Assembly (NCBI GenBank): GCA_002449265.1
Contig: DKCV01000025.1
Span: 1 to 64,000 of the forward strand
DNA from: Caryophanales bacterium UBA6865
GTDB lineage: Bacteria; Bacillota_I; Bacilli_A; RFN20; CAG-826
Length of the DNA stretch: 64,000 bases
Reading direction: 5' to 3'
The translations under genes and the position numbers were made by a program. Shown here in pieces: positions 24,438 to 32,670 of this stretch. A model generated the notes under the pieces. The model did not search any database. It was not told where the DNA came from and was given only the letters and a program-made list of their open reading frames with translations. Numbering within the stretch: position 1 is the first letter of the stretch; every line of letters begins with the position of its first letter.

Positions 24438-25442
24438 TTAATCGTGGATTGTGGAATTTCTTAACGTTAATCTTGCCTCAAATTTATAAGTTTTCTCCGT
24501 TAAGTTACCATTGATGAGATCAATAAGCATATACATGCTGCGCTTACCAACTTCCGCCATATCAATATCCATAGAAGTCAAAGTAGGACGAATGATATTC
24601 GCATATTTCGTGCCGACTAAAGAAAGCACTTCTACGTCTTCTGGAACACGAAGCCCACTATCGGTAGCGGCATTTTCTACCGCAGCGGCAATGGAATCGC
24701 GATAAGCAATAAAATATCCTTCTCGATGCGTTTGAAAATATTCTAAGAAATCGTGATAAGTGCGATTATAGGAATCATCAACATTGATGATGCTATATGG
24801 CTTTCCTAGTTTCTCGTTTGCTTCCACGAAGAACTTTTCCGCTTTCGCGAGCATTCTTCCACCATCATGAACGTGAAGGAAAGTCATTTGTTTTCTTCCG
24901 CCATTGTAATAATAATCATTGATAATGCTCTTCAAGATATCGCCGAATCCAAAAAGAACAGAACCCGTTCTATCTCCAGTTACCTTATTATTAACAACGA
25001 TAGAAGGGACATTATAAGAAGCGATTTTCATGATGTCTTCTTCTTCAAGCTCATCGTCAAAGATAATTGCACCATCGACATGGGTCGTGATGACTTTTTC
25101 AATCATCGAAAGGGCTTCTTCATGACTATGGCTCGTTGTAAATAAAGTAAGAACAAATCCTTTTTGCTTAGCGATTTCGCTTATCCCGTTAAGCATATTA
25201 GAAATATAAACGTAATTCGCGCTTGGGATGACAACGCCGATATTGGTTGTTTTGTTTGTAGCGAGGGCTTGCGCTAATCCGCTAGGTTTATAGCCAAGAC
25301 GACGAATCGTCTCTTCCACTCTATTTCTAGTTGCTTCAGTGACATTGCCTTGTTTGTTGATGACGCGAGAGACCGTAGCAAGAGATACTCCCGCTGCTTG
25401 AGCGACTTGGTATATCGTGACTCTGTCTTTAAGGTTTTCCAT
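24438..25442 (-). CDS. LacI/GalR-family transcriptional regulator, CcpA-like
   Basis: 334 residues. The HTH (TIYQVAQAAGVSLATVSRVIN, residues 8-28) and hinge (GYKPSGLAQALATNKTTNIGVVIP) are nearly those of CcpA, including VS.ATVSRV, the residues that read cre sites. A periplasmic-binding-like effector domain follows to residue 330. That domain diverges from CcpA, so it could be a sugar-specific LacI repressor instead. Two cre-type sites in this window (glpK and the TGS-kinase gene) support a global CcpA role. GGAGG precedes the ATG, and it is transcribed alone between its own promoter and terminator. It lies directly upstream of the giant exported-protein operon, which it may or may not control. 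Confidence 0.82.
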   Translation of the reverse strand: MENLKDRVTIYQVAQAAGVSLATVSRVINKQGNVTEATRNRVEETIRRLGYKPSGLAQALATNKTTNIGVVIPSANYVYISNMLNGISEIAKQKGFVLTLFTTSHSHEEALSMIEKVITTHVDGAIIFDDELEEEDIMKIASYNVPSIVVNNKVTGDRTGSVLFGFGDILKSIINDYYYNGGRKQMTFLHVHDGGRMLAKAEKFFVEANEKLGKPYSIINVDDSYNRTYHDFLEYFQTHREGYFIAYRDSIAAAVENAATDSGLRVPEDVEVLSLVGTKYANIIRPTLTSMDIDMAEVGKRSMYMLIDLINGNLTEKTYKFEARLTLRNSTIHD

Positions 25443-25463
25443 GGTTTGCCTCCATTAGCTTCA

Positions 25464-25491
25464 ATCATAAATGAAACAAAATGAAAAGCAA
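25464..25491 (-). promoter_or_regulatory. Promoter of the LacI-family gene
   Basis: On the minus strand TTGCTT (25491-25486), a 16-base spacer and TATGAT (25469-25464), followed by a 20-base leader with GGAGG. Confidence 0.65.
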
Positions 25492-25530
25492 TGAAAAACG
25501 AAATTAAAATGTATGGCGAACAATTTTTAG

Positions 25531-25562
25531 TGATTAGTGTTTTGTAAAAATGTCACTAATCA
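25531..25562. repeat. Inverted repeat upstream of the LacI-family promoter
   Basis: TGATTAGTG (25531-25539) and CACTAATCA (25554-25562) are perfect 9-base arms with a 14-base centre. No T-run follows on either strand, so an operator or RNA structure is as likely as a terminator for ytpR. Confidence 0.5.
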
Positions 25563-25647
25563 TCGGACTTTTATTCATTTTTTAAAGAAAATTAAAATGT
25601 AAATCTTTGAAAATAAGAGACGATGAACCGTTAAAAAATCTTAAATA

Positions 25648-26241
25648 TTAAGCAAAGAAGTCCGAGCCTTCGCTTTTATCAACGACTAGATATGCTACTC
25701 CTTCGTTTTTCTTGGAAAGCCCTAATTCATAGGCGTTACAGATCGAAACGTCGATTGGAATATTCTTTTCAACGTGGCTAAGGAATAATTTCCCTTCGTT
25801 ATCTAAAGAGCCATTAACTTTCACCACGACATTTTCATCAACATTAAGATTAGAATAAAAAGAGACCGTTTGAACTTTTTTCTCTCGTAGGGCCAAAGTG
25901 ACAATATGAGCTTTTTCTTCTAACGGATGTTCTTCTAAGGAAAGAACTTTTGCGACAAAGTAGCCACTATTCTCATTTCGTTCAAGTGGTGGCAATTTTT
26001 CCGCTAATAAAAGAATATTCACGGCCGTAAAAATTTGGGTATCGTTACTTAAAATCGCCCCATCATGAGGAATAATGATGTGTTTAGAAATATGAAAGAG
26101 ATTAATCCCAACGCGCTCGCCATTGGAAAGCAAAGTTACAATATCCCCATTGCGGGTGGATGAAGTGACATTCTTAGTTGGATCAATCAGGACGAAAAGA
26201 ACATCTCCTGGAATTTCATGATTATAGTAAAAACGATACAT
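25648..26241 (-). CDS. ytpR: YtpR-family tRNA-binding-domain protein
   Basis: 197 residues. The N-terminal half (YRFYYNHEIPGDVLFVLID, GDIVTLLSNGERVGINLFHIS) matches the DUF4479 module of Bacillus YtpR. From about residue 93 (YFVAKVLSLEEHPLEEKAHIVTL) the EMAP/Trbp111-like OB fold follows, as in PheT. The usual CGAPNV motif is altered to FYSNLNV, but the ending AYELGLSKKNEGV keeps the family pattern (SARELGLP.....G). It probably binds tRNA or a structured RNA; its exact role is not known. It is the last gene of the coaX-ECF-pepV-trmB-ytpR run, preceded by AAAGGAG. A weak stem CTTAA/TTAAG with TTTTTT at its stop may terminate the operon. Confidence 0.78.
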   Translation of the reverse strand: MYRFYYNHEIPGDVLFVLIDPTKNVTSSTRNGDIVTLLSNGERVGINLFHISKHIIIPHDGAILSNDTQIFTAVNILLLAEKLPPLERNENSGYFVAKVLSLEEHPLEEKAHIVTLALREKKVQTVSFYSNLNVDENVVVKVNGSLDNEGKLFLSHVEKNIPIDVSICNAYELGLSKKNEGVAYLVVDKSEGSDFFA

Positions 26242-26243
26242 GA

Positions 26244-26864
26244 TTAATTCTCCTTTTTAATAATAATGCGATGAATGGTTTTATGAATCGAGCGGAAGTT
26301 TTTTTCGTATTCGCTCATATAATCATCTTCCGCAACTTCCTGATAATCTTCCTCATTTAAGACTATAGGAATTTTCCCTATTTCAATCTGCTCTAAGGTA
26401 AACGCATAAAGCCCATCGTTATCGGTTTTAATGCGGATTTCGCCACCCGGAAGAAGTAACGACATCATTTCTTGAAGACGCTTAAGGGTAGTAAGACGTC
26501 TTTTTTCATGACGTTTTTTTGGCCAAGGATCACTAAAGTTCAAATAAATGCGATTAAATTTAAATTGAGACAGATTCTCAAACGCGTTATCAAAATCGCT
26601 TGCCATGATACGCAGATTATTGGCTTCTTGCTCTACCGCTTTTTTCGCAAAAGTCCCCGCAATAGAAACATCTCGCTCTAAAGCAAGCAAGTGGACATTT
26701 GGATTATTTTTAACGAGCGCCAAAGCAAAATCACCTTTGCCTGCACCGATTTCTAAATATAGAGGGGATGCAAAAAAAGAATCAGAAATGGAAATATCAG
26801 AAGTAACAACTTCTGGGTGCTCTAATAAATACGGAGCTGCCCATTTTTTGTAGCGTCCTCTCAT
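26244..26864 (-). CDS. trmB: tRNA (guanine-N7-)-methyltransferase
   Basis: Forms m7G46 in the tRNA variable loop using S-adenosylmethionine. 206 residues: SAM-binding LEIGAGKGDFALAL at about residues 37-50, a second acidic strand ALERD, and the catalytic signature NFSDPWPKKRHEKRRL with the RHEKRRL tRNA-contacting stretch. GGEIRIKTDN closes the Rossmann fold. The start overlaps the pepV stop by 4 bases (ATGA), and a 2-base gap separates it from ytpR. Confidence 0.95.
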   Translation of the reverse strand: MRGRYKKWAAPYLLEHPEVVTSDISISDSFFASPLYLEIGAGKGDFALALVKNNPNVHLLALERDVSIAGTFAKKAVEQEANNLRIMASDFDNAFENLSQFKFNRIYLNFSDPWPKKRHEKRRLTTLKRLQEMMSLLLPGGEIRIKTDNDGLYAFTLEQIEIGKIPIVLNEEDYQEVAEDDYMSEYEKNFRSIHKTIHRIIIKKEN

Positions 26865-28219
26865 GCTTTTAATTTCCCAAGCATATAAATAGCACGTGCA
26901 TAGATCGCAATATCTTTGTAAAAGTCATCTAAATAAAGATATTCGGTTGGCGCGTGCATATCACCAGGATGGTTTTTGAAAGCGGCGCCAAAGGCAACGA
27001 TATTTTTCGCTTCTTTTGCGTAAGTTCCTCCGCCAATCGTGAAAGGCTTAGCGAATAAATCAAGCGTTTCGCGTTTATAAGCTTTCATAAGGGTGGAAAC
27101 CAAAGGACTCTTTTTATCAAAAAGAAGCATAGAAGTACTACTGACTGTAGTTACCGTTAAGCCACTCTCCTCACTAAGCTTTTTTAAGCATTCATCCGCG
27201 CTAGCGTTCTCGCCATAACGGAAATCGAGAGAAATCGTAAGTTCGTGATTAGCATAACGAACTAAGCCGTAATTATACGTATTCGCGCCAAGTTCTTTTG
27301 AGAGACAAGCTCCACCAAAAGAAGAACCATCGCTATTGTGAAGCGCTTTTTCAATACGCTTTAAAGCGGCGATGTTATAGAAATCTCCTAGTGCCTTAAA
27401 AGCGATTAAAGCGGCATTCGTGCCTAATTCTGGCGTTGAACCATGCGCAGCTTTCCCTTTGAAAGTAACAATCGTAAGAACTTCGTTGCTTGAAAGATCA
27501 AAAGAGATGTTATTCTTAGAAAGATATTCTTCAAACTTTTTATCACGAGGCAAGGTCGTAACGATTTTATCGCAAACGGCATTGGCGACTTCTCCGCCCA
27601 TCATTTCAATGATCGGTCCAAGTTCCCCTTTGTAAGAAAGCGTAGCGCGACGAATGGCTTTTTCTCCATAGATGAGAGGCCAATCCGCATCCGGAGTGAA
27701 CCCATAATCGCATTCTTCTTTATGAAGGGTATGGAAATAATAATTAAGGCAACTAGATCCTCTTTCTTCATCACCCCCGCTTACAAGACGAACGCGGTAA
27801 CCTTTGATTAAACCATTATCTTTTAGTAATTTAATTGCATATAAAGAAGCGATAAGAGGCCCTTTATCATCCGCACATCCGCGGCACACCATCTTGCCGT
27901 CTTTTACGATAGGTAACCACGGGGAATGCTCCCACTTTCCTGTCGCAGGAACAACATCGCTATGGCCGTAAATTCCAATCAAAGGTCCTTCTTCCCCAAT
28001 GGAAAGTTCTGTGCAATATCCATCGCACGTATCGACCTTAAAGCCATAATCTTTTCCAAGCTTAGCTAAATAATCGAGCGCCTTTTTGACGTTTGTCCCA
28101 AAAGGTTGGCCATTCTTTGCCGTTGAAGCGTCGTAAACGCTAGGGATACGAATGTCTTCCTGTAACGCATTCAAAGCGATTTTTTCATAATTCTTCGCTA
28201 ATTTTTTGAAATTTGGCAT
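26861..28219 (-). CDS. pepV: Dipeptidase PepV, M20 family
   Basis: Zinc aminopeptidase cleaving dipeptides in the cytoplasm. 452 residues. Zinc ligands and catalytic residues are in YGHSDVVPA (His, Asp), CADDKGPL (bridging Asp) and SGGDEERGS (catalytic Glu pair), with a C-terminal His in HAPTEY. The lid domain lies between about residues 190 and 390. The start follows AGAGGA. It sits between the ECF S component and trmB, and its stop overlaps the trmB start. Confidence 0.92.
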   Translation of the reverse strand: MPNFKKLAKNYEKIALNALQEDIRIPSVYDASTAKNGQPFGTNVKKALDYLAKLGKDYGFKVDTCDGYCTELSIGEEGPLIGIYGHSDVVPATGKWEHSPWLPIVKDGKMVCRGCADDKGPLIASLYAIKLLKDNGLIKGYRVRLVSGGDEERGSSCLNYYFHTLHKEECDYGFTPDADWPLIYGEKAIRRATLSYKGELGPIIEMMGGEVANAVCDKIVTTLPRDKKFEEYLSKNNISFDLSSNEVLTIVTFKGKAAHGSTPELGTNAALIAFKALGDFYNIAALKRIEKALHNSDGSSFGGACLSKELGANTYNYGLVRYANHELTISLDFRYGENASADECLKKLSEESGLTVTTVSSTSMLLFDKKSPLVSTLMKAYKRETLDLFAKPFTIGGGTYAKEAKNIVAFGAAFKNHPGDMHAPTEYLYLDDFYKDIAIYARAIYMLGKLKA

Positions 28220-28234
28220 GCAATATTGTCCTCT

Positions 28235-28918
28235 CTATTTTCGTAATAATTTTGTCAATGTTTTTCCAACAATCGGGGTAAAAATAGCCCCGAGAATCGC
28301 TTCTCCTAAACTTCCAAGCAATAATATCACCGTAACTCCGACAACAATTCCATTTCCAATCGGACTAGAAAGCGAGAAAAACGAAATCATTTCCGTTGGA
28401 TAGAATAGGAAGAGATCCGCAAATACTAGGCCCGTATGAAGTAAAGTAAGCGCGAAACAAATGGCCGCGATGACGAAGCCATTCCGATATAGTTTATTCC
28501 CTTTCTTAAGAAAGAAAAAGGCAAGACCGGCAAAAAATCCAAAGAGAGCACGTGGCAAGACGCTCACCCAAGGATAAACAAAAAACGCATTTAGACCAGC
28601 GGCGTTTTGTATCGCTTGGAACCAGCTTGTTAAACCAAAAGCAACCCCATATAGAATCCCTCGTTTCCAATCCCCACGATACGCACCAACTAAAACAGGC
28701 AGATGAAGCAGGGTCAAAGATATGCCTGGCACAATGGTAATGTAGCCAAACTGAGGGACAAAGCCCATGATGATGATTAAAGCAATAATGGCGGCGTCTT
28801 CCGTAAGAGACGAAACGCTTTCTCTAGAAGAAGAAGGAGAAACAAAATGCAAAAAACGGAAATAGCCTAATAGTAAGCAAATCATTAAAACCCAAAAAAT
28901 AATTGTGGTCATTTCCAT
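28235..28918 (-). CDS. panT: ECF transporter S component, probable pantothenate transporter
   Basis: 227 residues from the ATG at 28918, which follows TTGGAG by 7 bases; an upstream in-frame ATG would overlap coaX by 41 bases. Six membrane segments are visible, with the S-component core PQFGYITIVPGISLTLLHLPVLVGAYRGDWKRGILYGVAFGL and a GxLPRALFGFFAGLAFF segment (given as separate parts). S components bind a vitamin and dock on a shared EcfAAT energiser, which is not encoded here. It lies 4 bases after coaX, the next enzyme for pantothenate, so pantothenate is the likely substrate; this is a context inference. Confidence 0.78.
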   Translation of the reverse strand: MEMTTIIFWVLMICLLLGYFRFLHFVSPSSSRESVSSLTEDAAIIALIIIMGFVPQFGYITIVPGISLTLLHLPVLVGAYRGDWKRGILYGVAFGLTSWFQAIQNAAGLNAFFVYPWVSVLPRALFGFFAGLAFFFLKKGNKLYRNGFVIAAICFALTLLHTGLVFADLFLFYPTEMISFFSLSSPIGNGIVVGVTVILLLGSLGEAILGAIFTPIVGKTLTKLLRK

Positions 28919-28922
28919 AAAA

Positions 28923-29702
28923 TTACTCCAAATTCGTAGCGATATTTCGATTTCGCTTATCAATCTCTTTTAACCCTAATAGTAAAAGCCATTCTTCGAA
29001 ATGGAATTCCGGGAGAAGTTCTTTGACATAAAAAGAATTCCCGCCAGTCAAAACAGGAAACAAAGGACGTCCCACTTCTTTTTGAAATGATTCATAAAAG
29101 CCTTTGATTTCATAAACGGTGCCGTTAAGAATCCCGCTATTCATGGAATCGCTTGTGTTTCTCCCGATCACTTTTTTAGTGATTACGCCGCTTACTTGCG
29201 GAAGAGTGGCGGTCCCCCGCACTAAAGCGTTCATGGAAATTAGAAGCCCCGGAGCAATCGCACAACCCCCAAAATATCCATGCTCATCAACATAAATATA
29301 TTTATTCGCCGTACCTAAATCAGCGATAAAAAGATTGTTACCAAAAATAGAAGTTGCTCCAACCGCATCGGCAACCAAATCGCTCCCGACTTCAATCGGG
29401 TTCTCTACCGCTAATTTTATCCCTGTTTTTAAGCCTGGCCCTAAAATCAATGGCCGTATTCCTAAAATATCCCTGCAAACCCTATCCCAAATACGAGTAA
29501 GAGAGGGAACTACGCTAGAGATGATGGCTCGCGAAAAAGAAAAATGCGCCGCTTCTCTTTTCAAAAAAGAAGAAAATAGGACGCGATATTCATCTAAGCT
29601 CCGCTCGGTATTGGATTTCGTCTTAAACGTTTTTAATAATGTATCGCCATCAAAAACGCCTAAATCCGTCATCGTATTGCCGATGTCTAAAACTAATAGC
29701 AT
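28923..29702 (-). CDS. coaX: Type III pantothenate kinase
   Basis: First committed step of CoA synthesis: phosphorylates pantothenate with ATP and a monovalent cation. 259 residues from the ATG at 29702 (GGAGG 10 bases upstream); an earlier in-frame ATG at 29750 has no ribosome binding site and lies in the promoter region. The ASKHA phosphate motif DIGNT is at residues 6-10. The pantothenate region reads VGSDLVADAVGA, where most family members have G-A-D-R; the Arg is Leu here. The following motif is DLGTANKY rather than DFGTATTF. GYFGGCAIAPGL and VLTGGNS complete the fold. Probably active, but these two changes deserve notice. Confidence 0.88.
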   Translation of the reverse strand: MLLVLDIGNTMTDLGVFDGDTLLKTFKTKSNTERSLDEYRVLFSSFLKREAAHFSFSRAIISSVVPSLTRIWDRVCRDILGIRPLILGPGLKTGIKLAVENPIEVGSDLVADAVGATSIFGNNLFIADLGTANKYIYVDEHGYFGGCAIAPGLLISMNALVRGTATLPQVSGVITKKVIGRNTSDSMNSGILNGTVYEIKGFYESFQKEVGRPLFPVLTGGNSFYVKELLPEFHFEEWLLLLGLKEIDKRNRNIATNLE

Positions 29703-29755
29703 ATATGGTCTACCTCCGCTTCCATCCTTTTCCAAGAAGGTATGGAGCAAATTAA

Positions 29756-29761
29756 ATTATA
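29756..29761 (-). promoter_or_regulatory. -10 box of the coaX operon
   Basis: The minus strand reads TATAAT; no clear -35 is seen. It lies about 53 bases upstream of the coaX ATG. Confidence 0.45.
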
Positions 29762-29778
29762 ACGAAGTATTTTTTTCT

Positions 29779-29793
29779 TTCTAGCGCTAGAAT
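29779..29793 (+). promoter_or_regulatory. Palindrome over the -10 box of the 149-residue membrane protein gene
   Basis: TTCTAGCGCTAGAA (29779-29792) is a perfect 14-base palindrome between the divergent starts of coaX and the membrane protein. The -10 TAGAAT (29788-29793) overlaps its right half and ends 7 bases before the ATG at 29801, so the mRNA is probably leaderless. Confidence 0.5.
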
Positions 29794-29800
29794 AATTAGC

Positions 29801-30250
29801 ATGTCAATTTGGAGAATTTACGGCATCAAGAAATGGTTCATTATCTCACTAATCGCTTTAGTGATTATTTGGGGTGCTTTCTTTACGGCGTTAGGATTTT
29901 ATTTTGTCTATCCTTCTCATCTCTATATTTATTTGCTGGTCTTTTTAGGCCTATATGCCTCGAGCTCAATTTATGTTCTTCTGAAGCAATCGTTATTCCG
30001 CTTCATTAAATTCACAAAGATGGGTGGAGAGATAATGCAAGGAAAAATCATTTACGAAATTCCTTCTACCGGTGAAGCGAGTTCTCGCCCTTTAGCGATC
30101 ATTGAAGTTAATAACAAAAAACGCGTTGTCGCACTTTTAGCGATGTTTCCTCGTTCTTTCAAGAAAGTATTAAAAGAAGGTGACAAAGTTACGATATACA
30201 AAATAATAGGAGAGCAAATCGCTCTCCTATTAACGCCCATTAACCAATAA
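29801..30250 (+). CDS. Small membrane protein of unknown function
   Basis: 149 residues. Two membrane helices (about 12-35 and 41-60) are followed by a basic stretch (KQSLFRFIKFTKMGG) and a cytoplasmic beta-rich domain with IMQGKIIYEIPSTGE and LAIIEVNNKKRVVALLAMFPRSF; this resembles a small OB- or NfeD-like tail, though I cannot assign a family. It has no ribosome binding site, and the -10 box is 7 bases upstream. Its last 11 bases overlap the end of leuS on the other strand, and a 12-bp hairpin near its 3' end serves leuS. Confidence 0.65.
   Translation: MSIWRIYGIKKWFIISLIALVIIWGAFFTALGFYFVYPSHLYIYLLVFLGLYASSSIYVLLKQSLFRFIKFTKMGGEIMQGKIIYEIPSTGEASSRPLAIIEVNNKKRVVALLAMFPRSFKKVLKEGDKVTIYKIIGEQIALLLTPINQ
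30202..30232 (-). terminator. Terminator of the glg-leuS operon inside the opposing coding sequence
   Basis: TAATAGGAGAGC (30204-30215) and GCTCTCCTATTA (30221-30232) form a perfect 12-bp stem with a 5-base loop. On the minus strand TTTTG follows shortly after. It lies in the coding end of the convergent 149-residue protein gene. Confidence 0.75.
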
Positions 30251-32642
30251 CGAAGTTAACGATCCTTCCTTTAACGACAATTATCTTCTTTATCGATTTA
30301 TCGCCAATGAAGGCTTTCACTTTCGAGGTGAGGGCTTTTTCTTTAATTTCCTCTTCGCTACAATCAAGAGGAACTTCAATCAAATCACGTAATTTCCCAT
30401 TCACAGAAACGCTGAGTTTCATGGTGTCACTAACGAGTTTTGATGGGTCGTAAGTCGGCCAGCTTTCATAAGCAATCGTCCCCTTATGACCTAGTTTCTC
30501 CCACATTTCTTCGCCTACAAACGGGCAAATGCAAGAGAAAATTTTTGTGAATCCTTCTAAGTAAGGACGATATAATTCATTTGCCTTATATGCATCGTTT
30601 ACGAAAACCATCATCGCACTAATCGCGGTATTGAAAGAAAGAGATTCATAATCTTCAGTCGCTTTTTTCACCAATGCGTTATAGCTACGATCAAGCTCGC
30701 CGCTATTTTTTTCGGTGATTTTTTTCGCGAAAGCCTCATCATCGACAAGGCGATAGGCACGTTCGATGAAACGACGCGCCCCAACAAGTCCTTTGGTACT
30801 CCATGGCTTAGAATCGCTAAGAGGGCCAGCAAACATTTCAAATAGGCGCAAGGAATCTGCACCACTCTCGTTAACAATCTTATCCGGGTTGACGACATTT
30901 CCGCGTGATTTACTCATCTTCTCGCCATTCTCTCCAAGAATCATTCCCTGGTGATAAACACGTTTAAATGGTTCGTCACAGCTTACTACACCGATATCCT
31001 GAAGGAATTTATGGTAGAAACGAGCGTAAAGAAGATGCAAAACAGCATGTTCTTGGCCACCGATATATAAATCAACTGGTAACCAATGATCGAGAAGCTT
31101 TTTGTCTGCGATAGCTTCATCATTATGCGGATCAATATAGCGGATGTAATACCAACTCGAACCTGCCCATTGTGGCATAGTGTTAGTTTCTCTCACCGCT
31201 GGCTTTCCTTCATAAGTCGTATTCAGCCAAGAAGAAGGAGCCTTAGAAAGAGGCGGTTTCCCATCTTTCGCAGGTTGATAGTCGTCAAGAGGTGGAAGAA
31301 CAAGCGGAAGATGGTCTTCGCAAACGTGTTCCTTGCCGTCTTCAGTTTGTACCATCGGGATCGGCTCGCCCCAATAACGCTGCCTCGAGAAAATCCAATC
31401 ACGCAATTTGTAATTCGTGACGATCTTGCCTTTTCCTAAGGAAACGAGTTTATCTGCGATTGCAGCTTTTGCTTCAGCGATATTCATGCCATCAGCAAAA
31501 TCGCTATGAATATGAGGAGCGTCTCCGACAAACGCTTTTTCCTTAATATCGCCTTCTAGCACCTGAATCATAGGGAGCCCATGGCGTTTAGCGAAGGCGT
31601 AGTCCCTTTCATCGTGAGCGGGAACCGCCATAACCGCGCCAGTGCCATATGAGCCAAGAACATAATCGGCAACGTAAATCGGGATGACTTTACTATTGAT
31701 TGGATTAACCGCATAAGCTCCCAAAAAGACACCTTCTTTGTCTTTTTGATTGAGCTCACTACGATCAAGATCACTTTTGCTTGCGGCCTTTTTGACGTAA
31801 GCTTCCACTGCTTCTTTTTGTTCTTTGCTCACAAGTTTTTTAACAAGCGGATGTTCTGGAGCTAAGCAGCAATACGAGCAACCAAAAAGCGTATCGACTC
31901 TCGTGGTGAAGACTTTAAAGAAATCGGAAGTATCTTTTACCGCGAAAGTGATTTCGACACCTTGGCTTCTACCAATCCAATTTTTCTGAAGCTCAATGGT
32001 GCTTTTTGGCCAATTGAGTTCTTTTAAATCTTTTTCAAGACGATCAGCGTAACGCGTGATACGCAAAACCCATTGGCGCATCGGTATACGAATGACTGGG
32101 AATCCGCCACGCTCACTTTTGCCATCGATCACTTCTTCATTAGCGAGAACCGTTCCAAGTTCTGGGCAATAATTCACTGGCATATTGCCAACATAAGCAA
32201 GATCATGCTCAAACATCTTGGCAAAAATCCACTGCGTCCACTTATAGTAAGAAGGATCGATTGTCGCAAATTCCTTGCTCCAATCAATGGACATGCCTAG
32301 CATTTTGATTTGTTCTTTGAAATGCGCGATATTTTTGCGGGTAAATCCTTCTGGGTGCTCATTGTTTTTTCTAGCATAGTCTTCCGCTGGTAAACCAAAA
32401 GCGTCCCAGCCCATTGGATGGAGGACGTTAAATCCCTGCATTCTTTTCATACGTGAGACAATATCAGTCGCCGTATACCCTTCTGGATGCCCGACATGGA
32501 GCCCTTGTCCACTCGGATAGGGGAACATGTCTAGTGCGTAATATTTCGGTTTAGAAAAATCATGGGTATCGCAATAAAAAACATGATTGTCATCCCAGTA
32601 TTTTCTCCATTTTTCTTCAATGCGTTTATGATCGTAAGCCAT
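30240..32642 (-). CDS. leuS: Leucyl-tRNA synthetase
   Basis: Charges tRNA-Leu. 800 residues of the bacterial LeuRS type: HIGH motif HVGH in FPYPSGQGLHVGHPEGY (about residues 38-54), CP1 editing domain (about 225-415, with a T-rich TTRVDTLFG and GTGAVMAVPAHDERD), the KMSKS motif in GEKMSKSRGNVV, then the anticodon and C-terminal domains. No T-box precedes it; it is 28 bases downstream of glgA, so it seems to be read from the glycogen operon or a local promoter I cannot see. The ribosome binding site is weak (GAAAGA). Confidence 0.97.
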   Translation of the reverse strand: MAYDHKRIEEKWRKYWDDNHVFYCDTHDFSKPKYYALDMFPYPSGQGLHVGHPEGYTATDIVSRMKRMQGFNVLHPMGWDAFGLPAEDYARKNNEHPEGFTRKNIAHFKEQIKMLGMSIDWSKEFATIDPSYYKWTQWIFAKMFEHDLAYVGNMPVNYCPELGTVLANEEVIDGKSERGGFPVIRIPMRQWVLRITRYADRLEKDLKELNWPKSTIELQKNWIGRSQGVEITFAVKDTSDFFKVFTTRVDTLFGCSYCCLAPEHPLVKKLVSKEQKEAVEAYVKKAASKSDLDRSELNQKDKEGVFLGAYAVNPINSKVIPIYVADYVLGSYGTGAVMAVPAHDERDYAFAKRHGLPMIQVLEGDIKEKAFVGDAPHIHSDFADGMNIAEAKAAIADKLVSLGKGKIVTNYKLRDWIFSRQRYWGEPIPMVQTEDGKEHVCEDHLPLVLPPLDDYQPAKDGKPPLSKAPSSWLNTTYEGKPAVRETNTMPQWAGSSWYYIRYIDPHNDEAIADKKLLDHWLPVDLYIGGQEHAVLHLLYARFYHKFLQDIGVVSCDEPFKRVYHQGMILGENGEKMSKSRGNVVNPDKIVNESGADSLRLFEMFAGPLSDSKPWSTKGLVGARRFIERAYRLVDDEAFAKKITEKNSGELDRSYNALVKKATEDYESLSFNTAISAMMVFVNDAYKANELYRPYLEGFTKIFSCICPFVGEEMWEKLGHKGTIAYESWPTYDPSKLVSDTMKLSVSVNGKLRDLIEVPLDCSEEEIKEKALTSKVKAFIGDKSIKKIIVVKGRIVNFVIG

Positions 32643-32670
32643 AATATAAATTCGTCTTTCTTCGACAAAG

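Noticed and set aside
29335..29784. 149-codon plus-strand frame over coaX
   Set aside because: Antisense to coaX, which has clear motifs; no ribosome binding site.
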